64,000 nt of DNA from the NCBI GenBank assembly GCA_015143295.1, contig CM026565.1, positions 11,220,041 through 11,284,040 of the forward strand. Reading direction: 5' to 3'. This document shows positions 33,010-44,226 of this stretch, piece by piece. The position numbers and the translations under genes were made by a program. The first letter of the stretch is position 1, and each line of letters begins with the position of its first letter. This DNA is from Tetracentron sinense. Taxonomy: Eukaryota > Streptophyta > Magnoliopsida > Trochodendrales > Trochodendraceae. Below the pieces are notes generated by a model that was not told the origin of the DNA, searched no databases, and worked only from the letters and a program-made list of their open reading frames with translations.

Positions 33010-35205
33010 TGTTAGACATATATGCCCTCGAAAGCCAATAAGAGACTTTTCTATGTTGATTAGATAAGCATCATATTCACACAACCAACTATAAAGGGTA
33101 TTTATATTAATTATTGTCTCATATGATGATGACATAAAGTTCCATAGGTAACATTGTAGGAAAATCATGCAAAGGTTGCGAGGAGATATGATTTTTCAGT
33201 TCCTTGTAAACCTAATATTGTTCGAAGCCTCTAGAGTATTGGTTGGGAGCCATACTTTATCATGGCTTGCACATGTGTAGTTCTATGAGATAGTGTGATG
33301 AATCTCATTCACATAGAGTGGTGACTCTTGACTAACATGTGAGTATATGTAGCAAGTACATAATACTGAACGGGGTCACTAGTAGATACCCTATGGAATA
33401 CACTGTCAGATTGTATTAGAGTTATCCATTTGACAAATTGTCCTTAGACCTGAGAGGTTAACATCTTCTCAAATATTTGTCCATATGGCTTTGATGTGCC
33501 AATCGGCAATGTCTAATACACAGGATTAACTCCCGGTACGTTGGGTCATGTACACAATGTTTGGAGAAGTGTGTAAACACTCAAAAAAGAATCCACAACT
33601 CCTTAATTGGAGATAATGATATCAAGGTGATACTTGTTGAACTGAACTGTTAAATACAGTACTGGTGCTTTTCGGTAAAATGGTTTTTATCGAAGTTGAT
33701 ATTTTTAATATGGAAAAGTATATATATAAATATATATGCCAGTTCATTTCTAATGTTTCTTCAAAAGTGTTTTGGAGGTTCAGTTCAATGAAAAAGTAAT
33801 CATGAGAAATGGTTCTATTCATAAGCTAGGGACTAAGACAGTGGAATTGTTCCAATCCCGGAAGCTTACAAGTGATATCGGAATGTGGAAGGATTTATTT
33901 GTAAATATATTGTGAGATGGTACTTACAAGCAATTCTCTAATTTTTGGAGGTTCATCACATTGTGTTAACGGACATTAATTGTGATTGGTGGAAGTCCAG
34001 GGATATAGATAAAATTCTATAATCCTAATGGATTGTAGGAAAGGTGTTTCCTAGTAACAATGCTTTAACCAAAAAGGTGAAGTACTTGGTCCCACAACCG
34101 GAAATAGGAGATCCCTTTAGATCCCACACACAAGGGCCTTCTTAATGTATTTAATTTAATTTATAATTTAATTAATTAATTTCTCTAAGTAATCACTATA
34201 TGGTATAGTGAAACTCTAAAAGGTGGAATCACATTAGATGTGAGAAACCAAATGGGTAGGACCCATTGGGGATTATTTTAAAAGAATAATTGAAGTGACC
34301 TACTAGGGTTTGGAACCCTAGGGGCGTCTGGAGTGGGGCCCACCTAGGGTGGGACACCCACTTTAAGGAGATTATAATAATAGTTATTATTATTTAATTA
34401 GTTTCTAATTACTACTCTCCTTATTCGATAAGGTTAGTTAGTTAGTTAGAGTTAGTTACTAATTAAAGATTCCTTGTTGGACAAGGATTCTATTCGTTTC
34501 TTGCTAATAAAGGAATCCTAATTGGATTAGGATATGGATAAGATTAGATGGACACTAATGGATAAGGTCAGTTTCTATTTTGATTAATCCTAATTAATTA
34601 AGGAGAAATCAAAAAGGAAACAAATTGAAGAATTCTAATTGGATTAGAAAGTGGATTCTTGAGTTGCAAGCAACCCAAATTCTGCTATATAAAGAGGTGG
34701 ACGTCCAAGGCTTGTGACACAATTAATTTTCCAGAATTTTTTTGGATATCTCTCTCCCTCTCCTCAAATACCTCACGCCCCTTCTCTCTCTATTAGAGGT
34801 GTATGGTCACCCTTCTCCCTTTCTTCTCTTGTGTGTTCTAAGTTTTGAATAATCAAGAAGAAGAAGATCAAGGATCTTGATCATCAAGAAAGGTTCTTGA
34901 TAATACAGATTGGATCTTTATTTCAAGATCCTAGAGCTGAAAATTTGGAAGGGCCATTAGCTTCCTTTAGGGAATGCTTGAAGGGAAAAAGAAGGTTCGT
35001 GTGAATCAACAGGAGACTTGACACTTGTGAAGTTTTGTGAGTACCATTCTAACGTGGATTTGACTTAACAATTTTAAAGTCACAAAGGTGAATGTTATTC
35101 CTACCTTCATTGAATAAAATCAATTAGAATCTTAGTCAGATCTTGGTATTCAATGTATGCCCCCCAAGAACTGTTTTTCTAAACTTAAAAAGAGGCATAC
35201 TTTCA
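33010..35205 (+). repeat. 3' LTR of the copia element
   Basis: TGTTAGACATATATGCCC ... GGCATACTTTCA, 2196 bp, with TATATAAAG at 34686-34694. Followed by the target duplication GACAT and then by the resumed chromovirus LTR. Confidence 0.93.
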
Positions 35206-35936
35206 GACATCATGTGGTGAATTAGTATTATCACAAGTTTAGTAGTAGAATGTATCTATCTTGGTGAAATCGATGAATTTGATTCCAAATGCTTGGAACA
35301 AGTGAGAACTTCGAGTTCTTTGTTGAAAAACACCAAAGAAGGGAAGATTTGATCTTCTTCTTCAAGCTTGAGCAAACCCTAGCTTTTCTCCGTCTTCTCA
35401 TCTCAAAATCTTCTCAAAAATATGCCTTAAGGGTTTCTGAAACCTTAAGGCACGAGTTAGGCCTTTTATAGTCGAAGGGGTGGTGGTTAAAGACTTAAAA
35501 ATCCTTAATGAAGAAAAACTGCGTATAACCGACCGATCGGTGGTCAGGACCGAGCGATTGGTGGCTTACCGAGTGATCGGTGTTTTGACTGAGAAATTAG
35601 TTAAAAACTCCCTCTCTAGAATTTTTTCCCATATAAAAACTTTGACCAGTCGATAGATACCGAGCGATCGCTAGTTGATCGAGCGATTAACATCTAGAGC
35701 AAGCGATCGGTTCTCCCCTGTTTTTGCTGCAAAACCCTTTTTCCACTACTTGGACCTCCTTCATTGCAACTCTCACTCAAAACATACTCCCTTAGGTTAT
35801 ATATACCTATCAACACATGTAAACCATATATCGAAACATTTTCATTAGCATAAAACCCATTAGTATACAAGACTCCACTTTGAGCACTATTCACACACTA
35901 TTCACTACTTAGTGAAATGAAGATTCGGGGTTCTAC
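35206..35936 (-). mobile_element. 3' LTR of the minus-strand chromovirus, proximal part
   Basis: Resumes the LTR cut at 22702. On the minus strand it starts TGTAGAACCCCGAATC (35936), has a GATCGGTCGGT-type palindrome array (35525-35710) and CTATAAAAGG as TATA box (about 35470). Together with 21617-22702 the LTR is about 1.8 kb. Confidence 0.85.
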
Positions 35937-35952
35937 ATCCTCCCCTCCTTAG
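35937..35952 (-). promoter_or_regulatory. Polypurine tract of the minus-strand chromovirus
   Basis: Plus-strand TCCTCCCCTCCTTAG, i.e. CTAAGGAGGGGAGGA next to the LTR start on the minus strand. Confidence 0.7.
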
Positions 35953-36021
35953 AAGAATTTCATCCCCAAAATTAGAGCAATACCAAAAGAGCAAGAAGAA
36001 ACGAATTATATGAAAAGAACA

Positions 36022-37240
36022 TCAAGAAAACAAATGAGGGTACTTTTTCCTCACTTCCGCTTCATGCTCCCACGTATCCTCTTCTGCAGAATGGTGCTCC
36101 CATTTCACGAGGACTAATGGGATAGTCTTGGTACGTAGGACTTGATCTTGACGATCCAAGATCTGAGCCAGTTGCTCAACCAGAATGAGATCCACTCGTA
36201 TCTCCACGGGATCAAGAGCAATGACGTGAGATGGATCCGGAATGTATTTCCTAAGCATGGAAATGTGAAATACATTATGGACCACTGCCATGTGAGGTGG
36301 TAGGGCTACCCGGTAAGTAACCTCACCAACCCTAGTGATGATATCGAATGGTCCCACGTACCTAGGGCTGAGCTTCCCTTTCTTCCCAAACCTCATGATT
36401 CCTCGGCTCGGCGAAATCTTCACAAAGACCCGATCCCCAACTTGAAATTCCAAATCTTTGCGGTGAGTGTCCACATAGCTCTTTTACCTATCCTGAGCAG
36501 TTTTCAGCTGCTCCCTGATGACTTTGACCCTTTCTGCGGTCTGTTTGATCAATTCAGGATCCAGTATTTTCCTCTCACCAACTTCATCCCAGTATAGAGG
36601 AGATCTAAAACTTCGACCATACAAAGCTTCAAAAAGTACCATTTGGATGCTTGCCTGGTAACTGTTGTTATAGGTGAACTCAACCAATGGCAAGTGTTCC
36701 TCCAAACTGCCTTGAAAGTCTAAAATACAAGCTTGGAGCATGTCCTCTACAACCTAATTCACTCGTTCAATCTGCCCATTGGTTTGAGGATGAAAGGCGG
36801 TGCTGAAATCTAACCAAGAACCCATAGTGCTCTGAAAAGTTTTCCAGAACCTAGAAGTAAACCTAGGGTCTCGATTAGACACAATGGAAACTGGTACCCC
36901 GTGAAGAAGGACCACCTCCTTGGTATACAAGGCTACCAACTGATTCGAACTGAAAATAGTCCGGTATGGAAGAAAGTGCGCAGACTTCGTCAATCTGTCC
37001 ACTATCACCTAGATAGCATTGGATCCCCTTGCCGTCCTAGGTAAACCAACAATGAAATCCATCGAGATATTCTCCCATTTTCATTCCAGAATAAGAAGGG
37101 TCTGTAAAAGACCGGCTGGCCTCTGATACTCGGCCTTTACTAGTTGGCGTAAACATCTAGAAATGTACTCTGTAACTTCTCTCTTCATGTTTCACCACCA
37201 ATAGTGCCTCTTGAGATTCTGGTACATCTTAGTACTGTGA
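36022..37240 (-). pseudogene. Chromovirus integrase and chromodomain remnant
   Basis: Read right to left: a damaged zinc-finger region (TKMYQNLKRHYWW, then CLRQLVKAEY, in which the second Cys of the usual CxxC is missing), the core with ISMDFIVGLP, VSNRDPRFTS and the VVEDML motif, the GPF region (PRYVGPFDII) and a C-terminal chromodomain-like end (QILDRQDQVL, HHSAEEDTWEHEAEV) to a stop at 36022-36024. In-frame stops replace an expected Trp (TAG, near 37010) and two expected Gln (TAG near 36752, TAA near 36482). RNase H and RT are absent: similarity ends near 37240, so the element was truncated. Tekay/Del-type by the wording of these motifs. Confidence 0.88.
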
Positions 37241-38080
37241 GTACGAAAATTCTTCCACTCACAAGGGGATGATGAAATTACCTGTGTACCCTCATGGGTG
37301 TGAAAGGGTTTTATTATTTAAGAGTCGCCACCTATTCATTCAGAAGGGATAAGTCCCCTGGATTTGGATAAGGTCTTGGTCTACGAGTAAGATCAGGGTA
37401 ATGGGTTCGGTTAAGTCCGGGAAAGGTGTTAGGCATCCCGAGTCTTCGATTTTACAACGGTTCCGCACACCCCAGGTTTAAGTCAAATAAAGTTAATCTT
37501 GATTAGAATGTCAGAGTGTTTAAGTTAACACTAATCGAAGAAAGGAAAAGCTAACTGGGGTCGAACCCGGGTTGGGTTGCCTACGTACTCACAGGGTGAG
37601 ATCAAACCGAGGGTAGTTCTGGCACGTGAGCCTGTGCCGAGGCTAGGGGCGTGTGTGTGTACACTAAGGGTGGCTAATAGGGACTAGTCCGGTAAACTAG
37701 GGTTTGGTTGACCGAAGAAGGTCAAGTGCAATGTATTTAGCCTGGTAGGCTTAGGGGGGTAGTCCGGTAGACTAGGATGGAGTTTGGCCCGGGTTAGGGT
37801 TGCTAACCGGGGTTAGGCCAAACTAACTATAGCTAGGGTTGCTAACCACAGGGTTAGGGAGAGGGCCAAAGTCAGTTGTATGGTCCAGTTATATTTTTAG
37901 GAATTTCTATTTAATTTTCCAAAAGTTTGTAGGGTTAAAGGGTGCTTAATCACGGTTAAATGTTAACCAGAGGTGTATTTAACCGTGGTTAAGAGTCAAG
38001 TGAGGTCCAAGGTGGGCACCTAAAGTGGCCTTCTACCAGGCTTGGGCCCCTGTAAAAGCCTAGAATAAAAAAAAATTTAG

Positions 38081-39150
38081 TGTCGGTAATTGGATTACTG
38101 ACATTAATAACAATGTTTTTAATCTGTGTTTTTGTCTCTGTTAACTAGGGTTAAGATGTAACCCAAGGTGAACCAAGGTCAGGAGAGTGTAGAGGGGACT
38201 TCTGGGAGTGATTTGAGTCTGGTGTGGGTCACAGGGGATGCCTGGAGTGGGCCCCACAGAGCTGCAAAAGCACTGTGCACAGAAACACATATTGGCGGTA
38301 GTTATTCTACTGCTAATCAGAAACTAGGCAAAGACTAGGTGTCGGTAAAAGGTCTACCGACATTCTGTAAAAAGGCTCTACCAGGAATGGCGGTACTGAG
38401 ATTACTGCCATTCTTGGTTTTCTCCAGAATCGCTTTTATGTCCACTGGGGCTATGCACCCATGCTTCCAGGGGTTCCCTCGTGATCTGAGGGACCCCCAG
38501 AAGCTTCGTGGTGGTCTGCAATGTGCTTAGGGGAGAGGCTATAACCGTAGGTCACCACACCTATGGGTAAGGTGGGTGAACCCCCTGTTCGAGCTTGGGT
38601 TGTTAACTAGACACCAACAAAAGCATAAAACGTCCCCTGGAGATGACCAGGGGCTCACAAGGATTGGAACAAGAAATAAAAGGGAGGGGGACAAACCCCT
38701 TCACCGTGCTCTGTTCTGCTTCGATGGAGTGCTGCACAGGGAGTATCCACTGGTGGTGTACTCCGGTGATATACTTACAACAGCTGGGGGTGCTTGGAAT
38801 TGGCCCAGGGGAGTCTTGGGATTATCACCAAGGTGTTGGAGAGGCTAAGGGAGGGGATTTTTGAACAGGGGTTCCTCTTGGATTTCTGCAGATTCCGTTT
38901 ATGGTTGGGGGTGGTTTGGATTTATAGGGGAAGCCTTGGAGGACCTAATAGGGATTAAGGAGAAGGAGCAGAAGGGCATTGGACCCTCTGGAGGTCGACT
39001 AAGGGAGCTGAAGGGAAGGATTGAGGTGAAGTTGGAGTGTGCAGGGTGTTTGCAGACTGCAAACTCGGAACTCACATACTGTCGGTAGAAGATCTACCGC
39101 TACTGTGAAAGTAGGCCAAAATATAATGTTGGTAGACCTTCTACCGACAT
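38081..39150. repeat. Six inverted repeats of a TGTCGGTAG...CTACCGACA motif
   Basis: Stem pairs at 38081-38103, 38291-38317, 38340-38362, 38386-38412, 39083-39099 and 39126-39150. The third is perfect (TGTCGGTA, 7-base loop, TACCGACA); the others have stems of 7-11 pairs, with the mismatches mostly G-T wobble type. Loops are 3-7 bases. Confidence 0.85.
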
Positions 39151-39350
39151 TCTGAGATTTGTTTTGAAATGGGTCTGGCCCTGCATGTACGGGTATGGAG
39201 GGTTGTTCTAAGGTTTTTGGGTCTTAAGGGCCCTACTTTAGGGGTTAGGCCTTGGAGGCCAAAGACTTAGGGATTAAGCCCTAAGGGCTCTAGGGCTAGG
39301 CTAGGGCACTGGCTGAGGTCACCTAGGGCTAGGTTTTGACATGGACTTGA

Positions 39351-39532
39351 CTTAGGGTGAGTCCTAAGGTTTAACTAGGGTTAAACTAGGGATAGGTGAT
39401 AGGGTTTTAATTAAGGTTGAGTCTAGGGTTTACCTAGGGTGTAGCTAGGGTTTAGCCGGGGTTTACCTAGGGTTAGGGTTTTGGTTCTTGGGTTTTCTAG
39501 GGTTTGACTAAGGGTGAGTCTTAAGGTTTAAC
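39351..39532. repeat. 157-bp tandem repeat, CTAGGGTTT-rich, split by an insertion
   Basis: CTTAGGGTGAGTCCTAAGGTTTAAC begins at 39351 and its near-copy at 39508; the second copy continues at 53526 after the element 39533-53520. TAGGGTTTACCTAGGG-type words give it a degenerate telomere-like look (plant telomere unit TTTAGGG), but no exact telomere run exists. Confidence 0.8.
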
Positions 39533-39959
39533 TGTAGCGCCTTGAAACTTTCTGTACTTAATGAACAGTGTTTTCGTAGCCTCTTAGCCTTTCACGTAGT
39601 ATAATTAGTAAATGAAGAAGGATTTGAAAATTCTAAAATGCTAGGAATGTTCCTTTTCGAATGACGAATCCAACGCAAGTTGAATCATCAAAATCCGACG
39701 AACGAGTCAAAAGTTATGACCGAAACACGAAAGAAGGAAAATCTGGAAATTTTCTGCAAGTTACGAATGATCGTACAGACCCTACGATTGATCGTAGAAA
39801 TTTATGATCAATCGTAGAATCTCAGAAATGGACAAAAATCTCGGTAACGTTTACGATCGATAGTGGAAACTTACGACCGATCGTAGAATATTTACGATCG
39901 ATCGTAGATCATAAACCCAGAATTTTATTTCAGGATTTTTAGGGTTTCTACCCTTGGCC

Positions 39960-39967
39960 TATAAATA
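39960..39967 (+). promoter_or_regulatory. TATA box of the chromovirus 5' LTR
   Basis: TATAAATA, 40 bases after the last CGATCGATCGTAG palindrome. The 3' LTR has the same box at 51674-51681. Confidence 0.65.
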
Positions 39968-41308
39968 GGGGGCCTCTTGGGGGGGTTAGGGTTTACCCAA
40001 AAACCTAAAGGAGACTAATAGAGATTGAGAGAGAAGGGAGAGAGGAGATCGTAGAGAAATCCAAGAGAGGTTTTGGAGCATGATCAAGGTTGGATCACCC
40101 CTTCAAAGCTTGAAGCATCTTCCTCAAGTGGGATCCTTCTACATCAAGAGGGGCTCTCAAACAAGGGTTTTCTTGGAAGATCAAGTGTGATCATTAAGGT
40201 TAGTACATCCTTACTAACTAACTTAGTAGTAACCTAGGTCTTCTTTAGAAATGGGTTATGATTGATAATGAGTATCCTATTCTTACCTCAATATTTTGAT
40301 TCTTTGAATAATGCAAGACAAACTAAGTAGGGATGGATGTTGTGTGATGAAAATGGTGGAAGGGCTTGGTACACATAATGAATACACCCATGTGTTTGAC
40401 GAATTGTGGGAATGAGAAATTATGAATTGAACAAATATAAAAAGATATTGAATGCCACATGTTTGAGAAAATGCATGAATGAATTAAAAAGCCTAAGATT
40501 AAGGAATATGAATAAAGGGTTGAATATTGCATGCAAGATGTTTGGTATAATGTATGTGCAAAATGTGGAATAAAAACTATGAGATATGAACTAAGGACTT
40601 TTCCCCAAATGTTAGTAAAAATAATGCTATGCCTTATGAATTTTCCAATGCCTATCACGCGCCTATAATTGTTCAAATGCTATATGTTATCCTCAATCGT
40701 TCCATGCCATTATTATGTTCATGAATCACACCCACAAGCACGCATGCATGCATGAACCAGGTTTTTCAAGAGCATTTGTACATGATAAATCAAGCAAGAA
40801 AACAAGCATATGTCATGGAGGTTGGTAGCCTAAGGGATGGTACTAGCCTTTGGCTCACAAGAAAATGAAACAAGTACATGTCAAGGAGGTTGGTAGCCCA
40901 AGTGAAGGGTGCTAGCCTCTGGCTCACAAGTGAAGGAAATATCAAGGAGGTTGGTAGCCTAGGGATGTGCGGGTACTAGCCTCTGGCTTAGAAGTATAGA
41001 GGTCAAGAACAAGTCAAGACATGAAATACAACACAAGATAGAACCGCATGCATGAATTTCAAAAGCAAGACCGTGGCATGAAAAAGGTTTCCGAACACGA
41101 GTTTTATCGGAGTTTTTGCATTCACGCACGCATGTCAAGATAATTATATTGCTTCATGTTCAATGCTATTTATCTTATGCGGCTAGTATTGCTTTAAATC
41201 AACATTTGTATTGTGTTCATTGTTGTTATGCTTTCGTTATTGCTATGGTTAGCTAGTAGCTTGTACTCGCTGAATATTCCATACTCAGCCGTACTTTTAT
41301 GTCTGTAG

Positions 41309-41439
41309 GTACTGTGGAAGTCCTCGACCCTGAGCCTTGGGTCAAGGATGAGTATGTAGAGGAGAGGGAGCCACCTATCCCGTTGCAGTCTCAGGAGGAT
41401 AGGGATTTGGACGTGTGGCCATACCTCGACTACTATTGA
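41309..41439 (+). other. Candidate small coding exon, PWVEEEY family (copy 6)
   Basis: 5' LTR copy: DPEPWVKDEYVEEREPP, SQEDRDLDVWP and YLDYY before TGA at 41437-41439. It differs from the 3' LTR copy at 53107 by several replacements (Glu-Glu to Lys-Asp, Cys to Tyr), so within this element the two copies have decayed independently. The nested copia LTR lies 53 bases downstream. Confidence 0.48.
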
Positions 41440-41491
41440 GAGGAGAGTGTTAGAGAGTTCTTTTTTTGTATTTTGTCAGGTGGGCATGTCC

Positions 41492-43666
41492 TGTTGGACA
41501 TATATGCCCTTGAAAGCCAATAAGAGACATTTCTATGTTGATTAGACAAACATCATATTCACACAACCAACTATAAAGGGTATTTATATTAATTACTGTC
41601 TCATATGATGATGACATAAAGTTCCATAGGTAACATTGTAGGAAAATCATGCAAAGGTTGCGAGGAGATATGATTTTCCGGTTCCTTGTAAACCTAATAT
41701 TGTTCGAAGCCTCTAGAGTACTGGTTGGGCGCCGTACTTCATCATGGCTTGCACATGTGTAGTTCTATGAGATAGTGTGATGAATCTCATTCACAGAGAG
41801 TGGTGACTCTTGACTAACATGTGAGTATATGTAGCAAGTACATAATACTCAACGGGGTCACTAGTGGATACCCTATGGAATACACTGTCAGATTGTATTA
41901 GGGTTATCCATTTGACAAATTGTCCTTAGACCTGAGAGGTTAACATCGTCTCAAACATTTGTCTATATGGCTTTGATGTGCCAATCGGCAATGTCCAATA
42001 CACAGGACTAACTCCGGGTACGTTGGGTCATGTACACTATGTTTGGAGAAGTGTGTAAACACTCAATAAGGAATCCACAACTCCTTAATTGGAGATAATG
42101 ATATCAAGGTGATACTTGTTGAACTGAACTGTTAAATCCAGTACTGGTGCTTTTCGGTAAAATGGTCTTTATCGAAGTTGATATTTTTAATATGGAAAAG
42201 TATATATAAATATATATGTCAGTTCTTTTCTAATGTTTCTTCAAAAGTGTTTTGGAGGTTCAGTTCAATGAAAAGTAATCATGAGAAAGAGTTCTATTCA
42301 TAAGCTAGGGACTAAGACAGTGGAATTGTTCCAATCCTGGAAGCTTACATGTGATATCGGAATGTGGAAGGATTTATTTGTAAATATATTGTGAGATGGT
42401 ACTTACAAGCAATTCTCTAATTTCTGGAGGTTAATCACATTGTGTTAATGGACATTAATTGTGATTGGTGGAAGTCCAGGGACTTAGATAACATTCCATG
42501 ATCCTAATGGAGTTTTAGGAAAGGTGTTTCCTAGTAACAATGCTTCAACCAAAAAGGTGAAGTACTTGGTCCCACAACCGGAAATAGGAGATCCCTTTAG
42601 ATCCCACACACAAGGACCTTCTTAAAGTATTTAATTTAATTTATAATTAAATTAATTAATTTCTCTAAGTAATCACTATATGGTATAGTGAAGCTCTAAA
42701 AGGTGGAATCACATTAGATGTGAAAAACCAAATGGGTAGGACCCATTGGGAATTATTATAAAAGAATAATTCAAGTGACCAAGAGGGTTTTGGAAACCCT
42801 TTAGGCGTGTGGAGTGGGACCCACCTAGGGTGGGACGCCCACTTTATGGAGGAAGTTTTATTTTAATTAGTTTCTAATAACTAATATCCTTATTAGATAA
42901 GGTTAGTTAGTTAGTTAGTTAGTTACTAATTAAAGATTCCCTAATTGTTAGGGATTCCATTAGTTAGTTACTAATTCAAGATTCCTTATTGGATAAGGAT
43001 AAGATTAGTTACTAATAGATAAGGTTGGTTTCTTTTAAGATTAATCCTAATTGGATTAGGAGAATAATCAATAAAGGAAACTATTGAGGAATCCTAATTG
43101 GATTAGGATAAGGTTAATGAATTATAATTGGATTACAATTCAAGCAACCAAGAGGGAACTTATATAAAGGATTGGATGCCCAGCCCTTTAAGATACATAA
43201 TTCTCCAGAATTTTTCTTCTCTCCCTCTCCTAAAACCTCACGCCCTCCCCTCTCTCTCCTTGAGGTGTATGGTCACACCCATCTCTCTCTTCTTTTGTCT
43301 TCTTGATTGGATCTTGAGGAAAAGCAAGAATTCATCTTGTTCATCAAGAAAGGTTCTTGATCAATAAAGATTGGATCTTTATTCAAGATTCCTAGAGCTG
43401 GAAATTTGGAAGGGCCATTAGCTTCCATTAGAGAAAGCTTTAAAGGAAAAAGAAGGTTCGTGTGAATCGACAAGAGACTTGACACTTGTGAAGTTTTGCG
43501 AGTACTATTCTAACGTGGATTTGACTTAACAATTTCAAAGTCGCAAAAGTGAATGTTATTCTAACCTTCATTGAATAAAATCAATTAGAATCTTAGTCAG
43601 ATCTTGGGATTCGATGTATGCCCCCCAAGAACTGTTTTTCTAAAATTAAAAAGAGGCATACTTTCA
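41492..43666 (+). mobile_element. Solo copia LTR (Angela-like), 2175 bp, TSD TGTCC
   Basis: TGTTGGACATATATGCCC ... GGCATACTTTCA, with perfect TGTCC at 41487-41491 and 43667-43671. It splits the host LTR at GGCATGTCC|ACCTTTACT; the uninterrupted form is at 53282-53300. Same family as 22703 and 33010; TATATAAAGG at 43161. Confidence 0.96.
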
Positions 43667-43905
43667 TGTCCACCTTTACTTTGATTATGTTTTGTATATA
43701 ATAACTTCGAATACTAATTTGGAGTTATAGAAGAAATGAAAAAGTTTGTTCCTGTTCCCGCATTCATGATATAGTTCCGCACTCTGATTATTATTGTATT
43801 ATATCATGTTTAGCCTTGTTCATTACAGGATGGTTTAGTAGGTACGTACAGTCACCTCTAAAGCATCCCTTAACTCCTAGGGGGTATTTTGGGGTGTGAC
43901 AAAAG

Positions 43906-43918
43906 TGGTATCAGAGCT
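43906..43918 (+). promoter_or_regulatory. Primer-binding site, tRNA-Met type
   Basis: TGGTATCAGAGCT four bases after the 5' LTR end TGTGACA, complementary to the 3' end of initiator tRNA-Met. Confidence 0.9.
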
Positions 43919-44226
43919 CTAGGCATTAGAGTCCCTAGGGTCACTTAGTACTCGATACCATATTTGAACAAGGCATTAGGTGTTAGGAAATAGGCGTATT
44001 CCAAGTATAGACTAACAAGTTAGTCTTAGTCAAAATAGGTTGAACTTCAACCAAACTTAGAGTCCTACACTAGAAAAAAAAATGTATTGTATGTTATGAC
44101 ATTGTTGTGCAAACCATGTGTGCTTTATTCTATGCTTGGTGATTATGTATTGAATGAATTGCGAAACTATTACTAAATGCGTATCCAAGTTAGATTTATG
44201 TTGTATTGTCGTCATCAGGAGTAATC
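43919..44226 (+). other. Chromovirus leader, no gene
   Basis: Leader between the primer-binding site and gag, beginning CTAGGCATTAGAGTCCC. The related leader at 55840-56180 aligns only loosely. No frame of interest. Confidence 0.6.

Larger units (their letters stand above)
22703..35205 (+). mobile_element. Complete copia element (Angela-like), TSD GACAT, nested solo LTR
   Basis: 5' LTR 22703-24893, primer-binding site 24895-24907, internal region with decayed pol, purine tract 32992-33008 (AGAGTGAAAGTGAAAGA), 3' LTR 33010-35205, and perfect 5-bp duplications GACAT at 22698-22702 and 35206-35210. The internal region is interrupted by a chromovirus solo LTR (28176-30861). By eye the first 250 or so bases of the two LTRs differ at roughly one base in fifteen, so the insertion is not recent. 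Its target is the LTR of the minus-strand chromovirus 21617-35936. Confidence 0.95.
37241..39532. other. Hairpin- and repeat-rich sequence, possible Ogre/Tat-like LTR remnant
   Basis: No gene is supported. AAGAGTCGCCACCTATT (37321) and GGAAAGGTGTTAGGCATCCC (37421) resemble phrases I remember from Ogre/Tat-type LTRs of many plants; that identification is from memory only. The region carries six inverted repeats of one motif (38081-39150) and a GGGTTTA/CTAGGGTTT-rich stretch (37780-37870 and 39230-39532). Its right end is a tandem repeat broken by the element at 39533. Short frames at 38339-39088 look random. Confidence 0.4.
39533..43901 (+). repeat. 5' LTR of the complete chromovirus, with nested copia LTR
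   Basis: TGTAGCGCCTTG ... GGGTGTGACA. About 2189 bp once the nested copia LTR and its duplicated TGTCC are removed, against 2316 bp for the 3' LTR; much of the difference lies in the palindrome array and the minisatellite. TATAAATA at 39960, donor-like AAG|GTTAGTACA at 40198/40199, acceptor-like TGTAG|GT at 41308/41309. Confidence 0.93.

Noticed and set aside
38339..39088. Four overlapping plus-strand frames of 60-90 codons
   Set aside because: Mutually overlapping, different phases, no recognisable domain, and the region carries the hairpin repeats expected of non-coding sequence.
39230..39532. Interstitial telomere tract
   Set aside because: Words such as CTAGGGTTT are frequent but there is no run of exact TTTAGGG units, so a telomere origin is only a possibility and not annotated as such.
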